Below are positions 1 to 7,657 of a stretch of DNA of 12,734 nt, piece by piece; the first letter of the stretch is position 1; the number at the start of each line of letters is the position of its first letter. Below the pieces are notes generated by a model. That model was not told the origin of the DNA and did not search any database. It was given only the letters and a program-made list of their open reading frames with translations. The DNA comes from Polyangia bacterium (GTDB taxonomy: Bacteria; Myxococcota_A; Polyangia; Polyangiales; Polyangiaceae). The stretch spans positions 1 through 12,734 of the forward strand of contig JAUILJ010000130.1 in NCBI GenBank assembly GCA_030433055.1, written 5' to 3'. A program made the position numbers and the translations under genes.

Positions 1-1
1 G

Positions 2-442
2 ATCGTCGAGCTTCAGGACTTGTTCGGCGGTACGACCGAGATTCGTTTTCGCTACGGTCACGACTTCATTTACGGCTTCGACTGGGCCAAGTGGGTGCGC
101 AAGGAACCGAAGCATCGCGCGCAAGTAGGCCCGTTCGACCTCGAGTTTCTGCGCTTCTTGCATCAACGGGGCCACGAGTTGCTCGATCTGATCGCGCAGG
201 ATGACGACAAGTACCCGGCGCTCCGCACGCCTGAACCTCGTAACCCGTTTGAGTTTTCCCGGGAGCCAGCGGCCGAAGCTGAGCTGCACGAGAGCCTCGC
301 TCGGGATCATCTCTTACCCGTCGAGAGTTGGCGCCTGGACACCACGCCCGTTTGGGACAAGCCGTTTCAACGCCTGCGCCGTGAGCGCGCCGTCAGCTTG
401 GGGCTTGGGTGTCGGCGCGCCTCCAGTGACGTCTCGGGTTGA
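2..442 (+). CDS. C-terminal part of an unidentified protein (5' end outside window)
   Basis: The frame is open from base 2 to a TGA at 440-442 and gives about 146 residues; the start codon lies left of the window. I do not recognise the family. The visible part is rich in aromatic and charged residues (segments RYGHDFIYGFDWAKWV and GPFDLEFLRFLHQRGHELL), looks like a soluble, mostly helical protein, and has no membrane segment or signal. The last 30 or so residues are Arg/Ser-rich and look like an unstructured tail. It ends 9 bases before the stop codon of the convergent prenyltransferase gene, so it is not co-transcribed with it. Coding is supported by the continuous frame and the protein-like composition of the first 100 residues; the function is unknown. 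Confidence 0.6.
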   Translation: MVELQDLFGGTTEIRFRYGHDFIYGFDWAKWVRKEPKHRAQVGPFDLEFLRFLHQRGHELLDLIAQDDDKYPALRTPEPRNPFEFSREPAAEAELHESLARDHLLPVESWRLDTTPVWDKPFQRLRRERAVSLGLGCRRASSDVSG

Positions 443-451
443 ATTCCCGCG

Positions 452-1381
452 TCAGCCCCCGAGCCAGAGCAGCACAGCCCATCCGCCGAACAACGCGCTG
501 ATCGCCGCGCCGTTGAGCAACACGAACAACCTGCACGCGGGGCGGTTGTCCGCTTCGGCAGCGACCAGCTGGCGGAGGTTGGCGAGCAGCAGCGCCACGA
601 CCAGAGCGATCAGTGTGGCTATCGGCGTGTACCCCGCGTCCGGCACGATGATGGGGGTACCGAGGGCGGCACAGCCGATGAGTATCAGGCTATTGCGGCG
701 GGCGACTCGGGGCGAGGCTCGCACGGCGTAGGTGAACTTCCCGGTCGCTGCGTCCGCGGGATGGTCGGGCAGTGCGGTCGTGATGTTGCCCGCATAGCCA
801 ATCAGGAATGCGGGCATCAGGCTGGTCCAGCTCATGTCTCTGAGACCACCCGTCTGGGCGCTGAAGCCAACCAGCGGCAGCACCACACCGAGCCCGAGCG
901 CCTGGAGGAACTCGCCGCCACCGCGGTAGGAGAGCCGGATCGGCGGGAAGCTGTAGGCCCAGAGGAGAAACAGCGCGCAGAGGGTCAACGGAAACCACAT
1001 GGAAACATCCGTGGCGAGTGCCACCGCGGCCCCGTAGACCAGAAGCATCGAGGCCATCAGGAGCGCCGCCCGGCCCAGGCTCGCGCGCGACAATTTGCCC
1101 TGGGGAATGACCCGAGAGCCCCCGGAGAAGAGGTTGTAGGACGTGTTCACCTGGTCCGCCTCTGCGTCCGCGTAGTCGTTGGCGAACACGATGAACAGCT
1201 GGTCGATGAGACCAAAGCCGAGGCTCAGGCCCAGGGCGGTTGCGCTGAAACGCCGCTGGTCCCCATACGCCAACGCGCTACCGAAGAGGATGGGCAACGC
1301 GATGTTGGCTGCGGCCAAGGGCCGCGCGGCCTGGAGCCAGGCGAAGAAACTGGGCGTTCGAGGCGCCTCGTAGTCAGACAT
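452..1381 (-). CDS. UbiA-family membrane prenyltransferase (MenA-like)
   Basis: Integral inner-membrane enzyme expected to transfer a polyprenyl (or similar isoprenoid) chain from its diphosphate to an aromatic acceptor. With the ATG at 1381 it is 309 residues, normal for the family. The first Asp-rich motif is at residues 68-76 (NDYADAEAD) and the second at 206-210 (DHPAD); these bind Mg-diphosphate in UbiA enzymes. The conserved YSFPPIRLSYRGGGE stretch lies at 144-157. About eight hydrophobic segments follow one another along the chain. NDY spacing and the PPIRLSYRG motif resemble 1,4-dihydroxy-2-naphthoate prenyltransferases (menaquinone synthesis) more than UbiA proper, but the acceptor cannot be fixed from sequence. 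A GTG at 1399 would add six residues; ATG 1381 was preferred because a GAGA lies about 9 bases upstream. The gene stands alone, divergent from the ATPase operon and convergent with the partial gene on its left. Confidence 0.88.
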   Translation of the reverse strand: MSDYEAPRTPSFFAWLQAARPLAAANIALPILFGSALAYGDQRRFSATALGLSLGFGLIDQLFIVFANDYADAEADQVNTSYNLFSGGSRVIPQGKLSRASLGRAALLMASMLLVYGAAVALATDVSMWFPLTLCALFLLWAYSFPPIRLSYRGGGEFLQALGLGVVLPLVGFSAQTGGLRDMSWTSLMPAFLIGYAGNITTALPDHPADAATGKFTYAVRASPRVARRNSLILIGCAALGTPIIVPDAGYTPIATLIALVVALLLANLRQLVAAEADNRPACRLFVLLNGAAISALFGGWAVLLWLGG

Positions 1382-1399
1382 CGGAGTTCTCAGCCGCAC

Positions 1400-1514
1400 T
1401 CTGCCACAGTCTTGGGGGCTGATCTGAGGACCAAACTGCTGGCCGTTTGCGACCAGTCGAGGCTTCCGGCATCGGACTTGGCGGCGGACGGTTGTCGCGT
1501 TACCTCATGCCGTC
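1400..1514. promoter_or_regulatory. Divergent intergenic region
   Basis: About 115 bases separate the prenyltransferase start (minus strand) from the first ATPase start (plus strand). Promoters for both directions must lie here or inside the neighbouring gene starts. I see no convincing -35/-10 pair, no strong inverted repeat and no small reading frame with a ribosome binding site. Confidence 0.3.
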
Positions 1515-2477
1515 GTGATCACGCCGCTTTCCCCAGCTGGGGATCCTTTCGCCCACCGCCTTCAGCTCTTCACCGGAAAAGGAGGGGTGGGAAAATCCAC
1601 CCTCGTTGCGGCGTTGGCCATGGAGGCAGCCCGGCGCGGGATGCGACCCTTGGTCGTGGAGCTCGGGCATCGCGCGAGCATGGAGGCAGTCTTCGGCCAA
1701 GGACCGATTGGCTATGAGCCGCATGATGTCGGGCGAGGCGTGAGTGCGATGAACCTTGGCGTCGAGGGCGCCCTGGCGGACTACGTCGCGGACAACCTGC
1801 GACTTGGAGGTTTCGCAAAGCTCATACTCGACAACAAGGCCCTGGGGCGCTTCCTGTTCGCGGCACCCGGCGTCGCTGAGGTCGTGACGCTCAGCAAATT
1901 AAAAAGCCTTGTGGAAATGCGTAAGGCGGATGGTAAGCCCTATTGGCACCCGATCTTCGTGGATCTCGACGCGACCGGCCACGCCCTCATGTTGCTCGAG
2001 CTGCCGCGGGTGCTGGACGGGTTGGTTGGAGCCGGGCCTCTGCGTCGCTTACTCGCTAGCGTCAGTGATCTGCTCGCAGATAGCGATCGAGTGATCCTCA
2101 ACCTGGTTACGTTGCCGACCGAGCTTCCCGTGCAGGAGACCCTCGAGCTGTACGAGAACCTGGATCGCCAACATCGCATTCAGCTGGGGCGACTCTATGT
2201 GAATCAAGTGCCGGACGAACCGCTCACCTACCAAGCTTTGAGTGTGGTCGATGATTTGGCGGAGGCGGGGCTGCGCACTGGCGACCGCGAGCTGAGCGAC
2301 GACATCGCGCTGGGGCGCGCGGCCCTGCGAAGATTCAGTCGTGTACGCGATCAACTGAAACGGCTCGCGACCCGCGTGCGTATTCCCCTCGTGGAGCTGC
2401 CCAGACTCACCACGGGGGAAGTGAGCTTGCAGGACCTGCAGCGTCTCGGCCGTCTGGCCGCTGGGGAGGCGGTCTGA
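1515..2477 (+). CDS. ArsA/GET3-family ATPase, first of a tandem pair, atypical switch I
   Basis: Cytosolic P-loop ATPase of the ArsA/GET3 branch of the SIMIBI class, 320 residues. The deviant Walker A is at residues 21-29 (GKGGVGKST), and a switch II-like segment at 150-156 (DLDATGH) precedes ALMLLELP, matching the family's D-x-x-P/A-T-G-H-T-L pattern. The position where ArsA/GET3 proteins carry DPA (switch I) reads ELGHRASMEAVFG at 49-61, so the usual acidic residue is absent; in yeast Get3 the equivalent Asp is needed for hydrolysis. No CXXC zinc motif as in eukaryotic GET3 is seen. The start is a GTG without a strong Shine-Dalgarno; no better in-frame start was found upstream. Its TGA overlaps the ATG of the second ATPase by one base. 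The true cargo is unknown: such bacterial pairs are often labelled anion-transporting ATPase, but there is no arsenic gene here. Confidence 0.82.
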   Translation: MITPLSPAGDPFAHRLQLFTGKGGVGKSTLVAALAMEAARRGMRPLVVELGHRASMEAVFGQGPIGYEPHDVGRGVSAMNLGVEGALADYVADNLRLGGFAKLILDNKALGRFLFAAPGVAEVVTLSKLKSLVEMRKADGKPYWHPIFVDLDATGHALMLLELPRVLDGLVGAGPLRRLLASVSDLLADSDRVILNLVTLPTELPVQETLELYENLDRQHRIQLGRLYVNQVPDEPLTYQALSVVDDLAEAGLRTGDRELSDDIALGRAALRRFSRVRDQLKRLATRVRIPLVELPRLTTGEVSLQDLQRLGRLAAGEAV

Positions 2478-3736
2478 TGAGCACTGGGGTTGCTGGCTCC
2501 GAAGCTCCCATGTCCGCAGCGGCGGGTAGCCGCCGTGCGAACTCCGAGCAAGACCATATTCGTGCGGAAAAATTCCTGGCAGATCACCGGTTGATCGTGT
2601 GTGTGGGGCCAGGCGGTGTGGGTAAGACCAGCGTCGCCGCGACCCTGGCGCTCGAGGCGGCGCGTCGCGGACGCCGGGCGCTGGTCTTGACGATCGACCC
2701 CGCCCGCCGCTTGGCGACTGCTCTGGGACTGGACGGGCTGGATGACGGCGTGCGACCGGTGCCGACCGAGGAGCTCCTGCGCTACGGCGCGCGCGTCGAT
2801 GGCCAGCTGCACGCCGCGATGATGGAGACCCGTGCTTCTTACGACTCGCTCATCGAGCGCCTGAATGGGGTGGGGGAGTCCACTCGGCGTATCTTGGAGA
2901 ACCGGGTGTATCAGGCGTTCTCCCGCACCTTGGCTCGCAGCCATGCATACGTCGCGATGGAGCGGCTGTACGACGTCGTACAGAGCGGGGAGTACGATCT
3001 CGTCGTGCTCGACACGCCTCCGACGCGCAGCGCGCTGGACATTCTGGACGCACCGGGGCGACTGGCGCGCTTCCTCGACGACGAAGCGGTACGCTGGTTC
3101 TTGAAGCCTCGCTTCGGGAGCGGCGCCTTGTCGCGCTTGATCCCGACTGGCGGCGCCGCGGCCACCCGCATCCTCGGAATGCTCGCCAGTCGTCAGCTGG
3201 TGGAGGAGCTGGTGGGCTTCTTCTCCGTGTTGTGGCACCTGAGGGAAGGCTTCAAAGAACGCGCAGAAGCCGTTCAGCGCATCCTGCGGGCCGACTCGAC
3301 GGCGTTCTGTCTGGTGTGCTCTCCTTCGCGCACCAGCCTGTGGGATGCAGCTTACCTGCGCGATGGTCTGGTGGAGCGAGGCGTGCCGCTCGGAGCGGTG
3401 ATCTTCAATCGTGCGTACGTGCCCCGTGCCAGTGATCCAGCTCAGAAGGTCGGCTGGGCACAGCCGCAAGATCCGGCTCAGCGCTTGGGCTCCATCGGTC
3501 TCGAGGGGCGCCGCGTCAGCGAAGCCATGCTGGTGCTGTTGCATGAGCTGGCGAAGCTACGGCAGGATACTGCCGCGTGGAATCACGTGTCCCAGGCGGC
3601 GACCGAGCGCTTCAGCGAGCGACTGCCGAGCGACTGCCTGAACGTTCGCCTACCAGAGCTGAGCGAGGACCCTCGCGACTTGATAGACCTGCTCCAGCTC
3701 TCGCGTGCCCTCTTCGACTGGGAGAGCCGTACTTGA
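2477..3736 (+). CDS. ArsA/GET3-family ATPase, second of a tandem pair
   Basis: Cytosolic P-loop ATPase, 419 residues. An N-terminal extension of about 38 residues precedes the P-loop GPGGVGKTS at 44-52, the switch I motif IDPARRLATALG at 73-84 (Asp74 present) and a switch II segment DTPPTRSALDILDAP at 179-193. These three motifs are typical of the ArsA family and, unlike in the neighbouring paralogue, all are intact. The ATG overlaps the preceding stop by one base (TGATG), implying translational coupling and probably a complex of the two proteins. The stop TGA is likewise overlapped by the TTG start of the beta-barrel gene. The combination with an exported beta-barrel protein suggests a role in targeting or envelope assembly, but that is inference; the family's substrates in bacteria are mostly not known. 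Confidence 0.85.
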   Translation: MSTGVAGSEAPMSAAAGSRRANSEQDHIRAEKFLADHRLIVCVGPGGVGKTSVAATLALEAARRGRRALVLTIDPARRLATALGLDGLDDGVRPVPTEELLRYGARVDGQLHAAMMETRASYDSLIERLNGVGESTRRILENRVYQAFSRTLARSHAYVAMERLYDVVQSGEYDLVVLDTPPTRSALDILDAPGRLARFLDDEAVRWFLKPRFGSGALSRLIPTGGAAATRILGMLASRQLVEELVGFFSVLWHLREGFKERAEAVQRILRADSTAFCLVCSPSRTSLWDAAYLRDGLVERGVPLGAVIFNRAYVPRASDPAQKVGWAQPQDPAQRLGSIGLEGRRVSEAMLVLLHELAKLRQDTAAWNHVSQAATERFSERLPSDCLNVRLPELSEDPRDLIDLLQLSRALFDWESRT

Positions 3737-4884
3737 GCAGAGCGCTGCGGGCAGTCAGGAGCCGCAGGCTTTCCCATGCCGTGGCGCTCGTGCTGATGGG
3801 GGCGGTCTGGAGCCCGGCGGCGCACGCTCAGGAGATCGAGATCACCGGGCCGCTGTCCGCCAACGAGGACGATGGCCTCCAGTCCGATCCACTGGCTACG
3901 GGGCTGGCGATCTTCCCCGGCGCGATCGTCCACGGGACGGGGCACTTCGTTGCCGGCAGGAGCCAGACCGGCCGCCGTCTGTTGCTGACGGAAGGCGTCG
4001 GGTTAGGCATGGTGTTGCTCGGCGGCGGCACCCTGGCGTTGACCGGCGCTGCGCGAGATTGGGTCGCGCCCGCTGCGGCGGTGACTATCGCCGGTGCGGG
4101 GCTCTTTGGGCTCTCGTTCATGGCGGATGTCTGGGGAGTCGCCGTCCCGGGTAGCTGGCGCGGGACCGCTAACGGTAGCGCTTACTCCACCAGCCGGGTC
4201 GGGATCAGTCACGTCTCCGATCCACAGTTCGAATACGGCTGGTTCTTGACCGCGGGGTTCGAGCGTTGGATTGGGCCCGTTCGTGTGGCCCCCAGCGGGT
4301 GGTTTGGCATGGACTCGCAGAACGAACGCTTGCGCTTCGCCGTGAAGCCGAGGTTCCTTGGGGCAACGCCAGGGGCGAGGGTATCGGATGGCAGCTATCT
4401 GGACTTCGAGGCTGCGTTGACCCGTCACGACTATCCTTCCGAAGGCTTCGTGAACACCACGTTCGAGTCATCCGTGCTCGGGCGCCTCGACCTGCGAAGC
4501 TTTGCCAAGGACTTGCGGGGGAGCTTCGCGGAGTTCGGCACCGGATGGGGTGTCACGCGCACCGGCTATGACATTCGCGGCCTGAACGGTGACCGGATCG
4601 AAGCCGACTACACCGAGCTGTTGCTGTTCCAGCTTGGCTTTGGGGCATACTTTCGCGGCGACCGAGGCGAGTGGCGCGCGTACTACGACCATCGCCACGA
4701 TGACTACGCGGCGGGCTTGTTGATGTATGGCCTGGGGAGCGGCGTGGCGGGGCACTTTGGCTTGGACGTGGACTACTACTTCAAGAGCCGCATGCTGGAT
4801 GACAACGTGGGCCTCGGGGTCAGCGCTCAGGTCGGTTCAGCGTATGTCCTTGGGCTCTCGTTACTTTACCGGGAGGAAATGTGA
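3733..4884 (+). CDS. Predicted outer-membrane beta-barrel protein
   Basis: Exported protein of 383 residues. The start chosen is TTG 3733, overlapping the previous stop (TTGA) and preceded by GGGAG at about 8 bases. It gives a clear signal peptide: Arg-rich n-region, hydrophobic core VALVLMGAVW, and an AHA cleavage site before Gln33. After the signal come a short acidic linker, two hydrophobic Gly/Ala-rich segments at about residues 75-130 (possibly membrane-inserted), and then a region of alternating hydrophobic and polar residues with many aromatic and Gly residues, as in beta strands of outer-membrane barrels (for example FEYGWFLTAGF and VAGHFGLDVDYYFKS). The C-terminus ends SLLYREEM rather than in the classical terminal Phe, so BAM recognition is not assured. 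I cannot assign a named family. It is third in the ATPase operon and overlaps the phosphoesterase gene. Confidence 0.72.
   Translation: MSRALRAVRSRRLSHAVALVLMGAVWSPAAHAQEIEITGPLSANEDDGLQSDPLATGLAIFPGAIVHGTGHFVAGRSQTGRRLLLTEGVGLGMVLLGGGTLALTGAARDWVAPAAAVTIAGAGLFGLSFMADVWGVAVPGSWRGTANGSAYSTSRVGISHVSDPQFEYGWFLTAGFERWIGPVRVAPSGWFGMDSQNERLRFAVKPRFLGATPGARVSDGSYLDFEAALTRHDYPSEGFVNTTFESSVLGRLDLRSFAKDLRGSFAEFGTGWGVTRTGYDIRGLNGDRIEADYTELLLFQLGFGAYFRGDRGEWRAYYDHRHDDYAAGLLMYGLGSGVAGHFGLDVDYYFKSRMLDDNVGLGVSAQVGSAYVLGLSLLYREEM
4871..4878 (+). promoter_or_regulatory. Ribosome binding site deciding the phosphoesterase start
   Basis: The sequence GGGAGGAA lies inside the last codons of the beta-barrel gene. 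It is 5 bases from the ATG at 4884 but only 2 from the in-frame GTG at 4881, so ATG 4884 is the preferred start. Confidence 0.6.
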
Positions 4885-5999
4885 TGGCGTGGCGAAGGCT
4901 CGTAGGAGCGGCAGGGCTGAGCGTGCTCGTTGCACAGGCAGCGTGTAGCACACGTCCAGCAGAGGAACGCGCTGAGCGCGATCTGGAGGTGGGCCACGCC
5001 CACTCTCGAGGCCTGCGGGTGGACGTTGAGCACGGCTTGGCCGTCGTACTCGAAATTCGCGAGGCTGCTGACGGCGACGGTAGGCTCAGCCTCTGGAGTA
5101 GTGCCCCAAGTCAGCGCTTCACGTTGAAGCGCGGGGACGACGCACCCACCGGCTGGCGCCTGACAGTCTCCAACGTGATGCGGGACTCGGAGTTGCGCGT
5201 CGTGGGGGGGGACGCCACCGTGACCGCGGAGGAAGGCGATCACGCCACCGAGCAGGTCTACGATCTGGAGCTGAACAGCCCGGAGGTCAGCTTCGAGCTG
5301 ATGGCTCCGGAAGCTCGACAGCGAGGCCCCTTCAGCTTTGCACTGCTCAGCGACGTTCAAGAAGCCATCGACCGAGTTCAGGACATCTTTGCTCGGATCA
5401 ACCAGGAGCCCGTGGCATTCATGCTTGGGGCGGGAGACTTGACCCAGCAGGGCACCGACGAACAGCTGTCGCGGTACAAGCGGGAGTTGAGACAGCTGAA
5501 CGTCCCTTACTACACGACCCTTGGGAACCACGAACTCGGCAAGTCACCTACGCTGTGGCACGACTACTTTGGGCGGGCCAGCTTTCATTTTGATTTCCGC
5601 GGGGCAGCATTTAGCCTGATTGACAGCGGCAGTGCGACGGTGGACCCGCTCGTGTACGATCGCCTGGACGGTTGGCTGGGCGAGCACACATCCGATGTGC
5701 ACATCGTGGCCATGCACATCCCGCCACTCGACCCCATCGGCGTGCGCAACGGAGCCTTTAGCAGCCGGAACGAAGCCGCGAAGCTGCTCGGTCGCCTGGC
5801 ACGTGGCCACGTCGATCTCACGCTGTATGGGCACATTCACTCGTACTACGACTTCGAGAACGGCGGCATCCCAGCCTATATCTCGGGTGGCGGTGGAGCG
5901 ATCCCCGAGCGCTTCGACAACATCGGTCGGCACTTTCTCGTGATCGAGGTCGATCCGGACGCGGGTGTCCGCAACGTGCGGACCGTGCGCGTCGACTAG
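4884..5999 (+). CDS. Exported calcineurin-like metallophosphoesterase, probable lipoprotein
   Basis: Predicted binuclear-metal phosphoesterase of 371 residues. It has an N-terminal signal with Cys21 after VAQAA; the -3 residue is Gln, so the lipobox is not classical. Residues 40-145 form an Asp/Glu-rich beta-type region. The catalytic domain begins at 150: LLSDVQ (Asp157, Gln159 in place of the usual DxH His), GDL (Asp185), GNHE (Asn215, His216), MHIPP (His278) and YGHIHS (His317, His319). All metal ligands except the DxH His can be matched; DxQ occurs in some subfamilies. The substrate cannot be inferred: phosphodiesters, phosphomonoesters and nucleotides are all possible. It acts outside the cytoplasm, like the preceding barrel protein. 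The ATG overlaps the preceding stop by one base. Its TAG shares CTAG with the TAG of the convergent beta-helix gene. Confidence 0.85.
   Translation: MAWRRLVGAAGLSVLVAQAACSTRPAEERAERDLEVGHAHSRGLRVDVEHGLAVVLEIREAADGDGRLSLWSSAPSQRFTLKRGDDAPTGWRLTVSNVMRDSELRVVGGDATVTAEEGDHATEQVYDLELNSPEVSFELMAPEARQRGPFSFALLSDVQEAIDRVQDIFARINQEPVAFMLGAGDLTQQGTDEQLSRYKRELRQLNVPYYTTLGNHELGKSPTLWHDYFGRASFHFDFRGAAFSLIDSGSATVDPLVYDRLDGWLGEHTSDVHIVAMHIPPLDPIGVRNGAFSSRNEAAKLLGRLARGHVDLTLYGHIHSYYDFENGGIPAYISGGGGAIPERFDNIGRHFLVIEVDPDAGVRNVRTVRVD
5967..5983 (+). repeat. Perfect inverted repeat at the end of the phosphoesterase gene
   Basis: GTCCGC, a 5-base loop AACGT, and GCGGAC form a perfect 6-bp hairpin 14 bases before the phosphoesterase stop. 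Because the two converging genes share a CTAG there is no intergenic room for a terminator, so this hairpin could help end transcription. There is no U-tract, so it is at best a weak terminator candidate. Confidence 0.3.
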
Positions 6000-6112
6000 C
6001 GCTTGCGGCGCCGGCGCAGGCTGGCTCCAAGGAGCAGGCCGAGCCCGAGGGCGACGCCTCCCTCTGAGCTTTTACCGCCCGGAACCGAACAGCCGCAGCC
6101 GGAGTCGTCGTC
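5996..6112 (-). other. MYXO-CTERM-type sorting signal coding segment
   Basis: Encodes the last 38 residues of the beta-helix protein: acidic DDD, then GCGC, a Pro/Gly turn, a Gly/Leu/Ala hydrophobic helix and a basic RRRRKR end. In known myxobacterial proteins this tripartite tail marks proteins for cell-surface anchoring and processing. It is the strongest taxonomic pointer in the window. Confidence 0.8.
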
Positions 6113-7657
6113 GGAGCCCGCGCTGGCGTTGCCGCTTCCTGCTGAGCCTCCGCTACTCGCGGCTCCCATTCCGTCGCCTCCCGAGCCAGCAGCGCCGTTG
6201 CCACTGCCGCTCGAGCCGCCATTGCCGGCGCCAGCGCCGCCGCTGCTTCCACCACCGGCTCCGCCGTTGGCACCCGTGCCTCCGGTTCCACCGCTCCCGC
6301 TGGACCCGCCTTCCTTGAAGCCCTCGCCGATGGGCCAGCCGGGGTTGCCGGTGGCGTTGAAGGCATACGCACCGACGTCGACCTCGGTGCTCGACCGCGC
6401 TGTTCCGTTGAAGTCGTCAGGCAGTGTGTATGCCGCATCACCCGCGCTGATCAGCTTGGAACCCACCGCCGGGAACACATCATCACTGGTGGCATCGACG
6501 AAGTCCGTCGCGCGAGCGCCACTGGCATCGAAGCCGCTGCTTCCGTCGAACGTGCCGCTGCCGATGTTGGCGCTCACCGTAGCCTGGCCGGTATTACCCC
6601 CGAGACGGATGGAATAGCCGCTGCTCGAGTAGAGGGCGTTGTTTGCGATCAGCACGGGGGCGGAGATGTCGTTGGTCCGTATGGCGTCGTTGTCCACCAA
6701 GATCGTGTTGTGCAGGATGGTCAGGTTCCCTGGTGTTGCGCCTTGGTGGATCTGGCTGTGAATGCCGTTGGCGGCTGCCCCAAGGATCACGTTGTTGATG
6801 ATCATCGCGTCCGCGGCCGCCTGGATACCGTGGTCACCACAATTCCACATGGCGTTACCTTCGATCGTGTTCACCGGGTTGCCCTGGGTCCCGTAGACGA
6901 TGATGCACGGGTAGCCAGTGTCGTGGATCACGTTGTCCTTGATCAGGTTCCCGTAGCTCCCTTGCTTGACCTCGATGCCGTCGCCCTGGGAAACGCCCAG
7001 CTTGGTGTCATGGATGTAGTTGCCTTCGATCACGCTGTTGAACATCACGCACTTGGCGTCGTTGCACCCCAGGTAGAAGCCTTCGCCCGTACCGCCGGTG
7101 TTATGCACGTGGTTGTGAATGAAGCGCAGCCCTTCGTAGCTGGAGCCATCGAAGTTTGCGCTGATCGCCACCTCGGGGGTGTCATGGACGTGGCAGTCCT
7201 CGACGCTGATGAAGTCAGAGTCCTGAATGCGGATCCCGTGCCCACCGCCCGTGACCTCGAGCCCACGCAGCGTGAGGTAGCTCGAGTTCTCGATGTTGAT
7301 CACGTTCTGACTCGCGTCGTGGGTGAGGACGGGCGTCTCACCATCCTTGGCCCGGATCACGATGGGCATGGCTGCGGTGCCGTTCAGCGTGATTGCCAGG
7401 CGGAAAGTCAGGGTGTAGACGCCACCCTGGAGTACGAGTTCATCGCCTGGCTGTAGCGCCATCAGCGCTGCGCGCAGGTCGTCGCTGGGTCCGATTTCCG
7501 TGCTAGCTGCCCACGCGTTGGCAGCGCCGCCTGCGAAAGCGCAACTCATGGCTCCCAGGCTAAGTGCCGCCCGAAACCAAGACCAACGCGCCCGGCGCCC
7601 TACGCACGTCGGGCGGAGGCTCCCGCGCCGGGCTTGGGCGAAGATGAGTTCCCACAT
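5996..7657 (-). CDS. Secreted right-handed parallel beta-helix protein with MYXO-CTERM tail
   Basis: Surface or secreted protein of 553 residues. The signal region has Arg-rich residues 20-29, a hydrophobic core and AWA at 48-50 before Ala51. From about 55 to 410 the chain shows parallel beta-helix rungs: repeated short strands with Asn/Gly turns (for example NSVIEGNYIHDT, NLIKDNVIHDTG, NNVILGAAANGI), as in polysaccharide lyases of the pectate lyase/PL6 type and in carbohydrate-binding beta-helix proteins. A polysaccharide lyase or sugar-binding role is possible, but I cannot pick catalytic residues. A 67-residue Gly/Ser/Ala linker follows (encoded at 6113-6313), then the tail DDDSGCGCS, a hydrophobic segment and RRRRKR, the MYXO-CTERM pattern recognised by myxobacterial sorting proteases. 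The ATG at 7657 was chosen; a GTG at 7696 would add 13 residues and neither has a good Shine-Dalgarno. The next upstream gene in this direction ends 108 bases away. Confidence 0.85.
   Translation of the reverse strand: MWELIFAQARRGSLRPTCVGRRARWSWFRAALSLGAMSCAFAGGAANAWAASTEIGPSDDLRAALMALQPGDELVLQGGVYTLTFRLAITLNGTAAMPIVIRAKDGETPVLTHDASQNVINIENSSYLTLRGLEVTGGGHGIRIQDSDFISVEDCHVHDTPEVAISANFDGSSYEGLRFIHNHVHNTGGTGEGFYLGCNDAKCVMFNSVIEGNYIHDTKLGVSQGDGIEVKQGSYGNLIKDNVIHDTGYPCIIVYGTQGNPVNTIEGNAMWNCGDHGIQAAADAMIINNVILGAAANGIHSQIHQGATPGNLTILHNTILVDNDAIRTNDISAPVLIANNALYSSSGYSIRLGGNTGQATVSANIGSGTFDGSSGFDASGARATDFVDATSDDVFPAVGSKLISAGDAAYTLPDDFNGTARSSTEVDVGAYAFNATGNPGWPIGEGFKEGGSSGSGGTGGTGANGGAGGGSSGGAGAGNGGSSGSGNGAAGSGGDGMGAASSGGSAGSGNASAGSDDDSGCGCSVPGGKSSEGGVALGLGLLLGASLRRRRKR
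6113..6313 (-). repeat. Gly/Ser-rich linker, low-complexity coding repeat
   Basis: Encodes 67 residues of almost only Gly, Ser, Ala, Asn and Thr. On the plus strand it appears as a run of short CCGCC/GCC units of varying length. It is a flexible spacer between the beta-helix and the surface anchor and is likely prone to length changes. Confidence 0.75.

Noticed and set aside
761..1717. Long plus-strand open frame across the prenyltransferase gene and into the first ATPase
   Set aside because: Antisense to a well-supported UbiA gene and overlapping the ATPase in another frame; composition is Arg/Glu-rich and non-protein-like.
2351..3544. Long minus-strand open frame (397 codons) opposite the second ATPase
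   Set aside because: Its product is rich in His, Arg and Gln without recognisable folds, and the opposite strand encodes a clear P-loop ATPase; it is a GC-bias shadow.
3577..3732. Longer form of the beta-barrel protein starting inside the second ATPase gene
   Set aside because: It would bury the signal peptide; TTG 3733 has a ribosome binding site and places the signal at the N-terminus.
1515..3736. Arsenic resistance operon on the basis of ArsA-like proteins
   Set aside because: There is no ArsB, ArsC, ArsD or ArsR-like gene nearby and neither protein shows the ArsA metalloid-binding Cys set that I could recognise; the family name alone does not imply arsenite transport.
6113..6313. Short repeated units resembling a CRISPR or minisatellite
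   Set aside because: Units are irregular in length and stay in frame as Gly/Ser codons of one protein; there are no fixed repeats with unique spacers.
6003..7456. Plus-strand open frames opposite the beta-helix gene, one Pro-rich, one Val/Asp/His-rich
   Set aside because: They mirror the Gly/Ser linker and the beta-helix rungs of the minus-strand gene; the Pro-rich stretch is just the complement of Gly codons.
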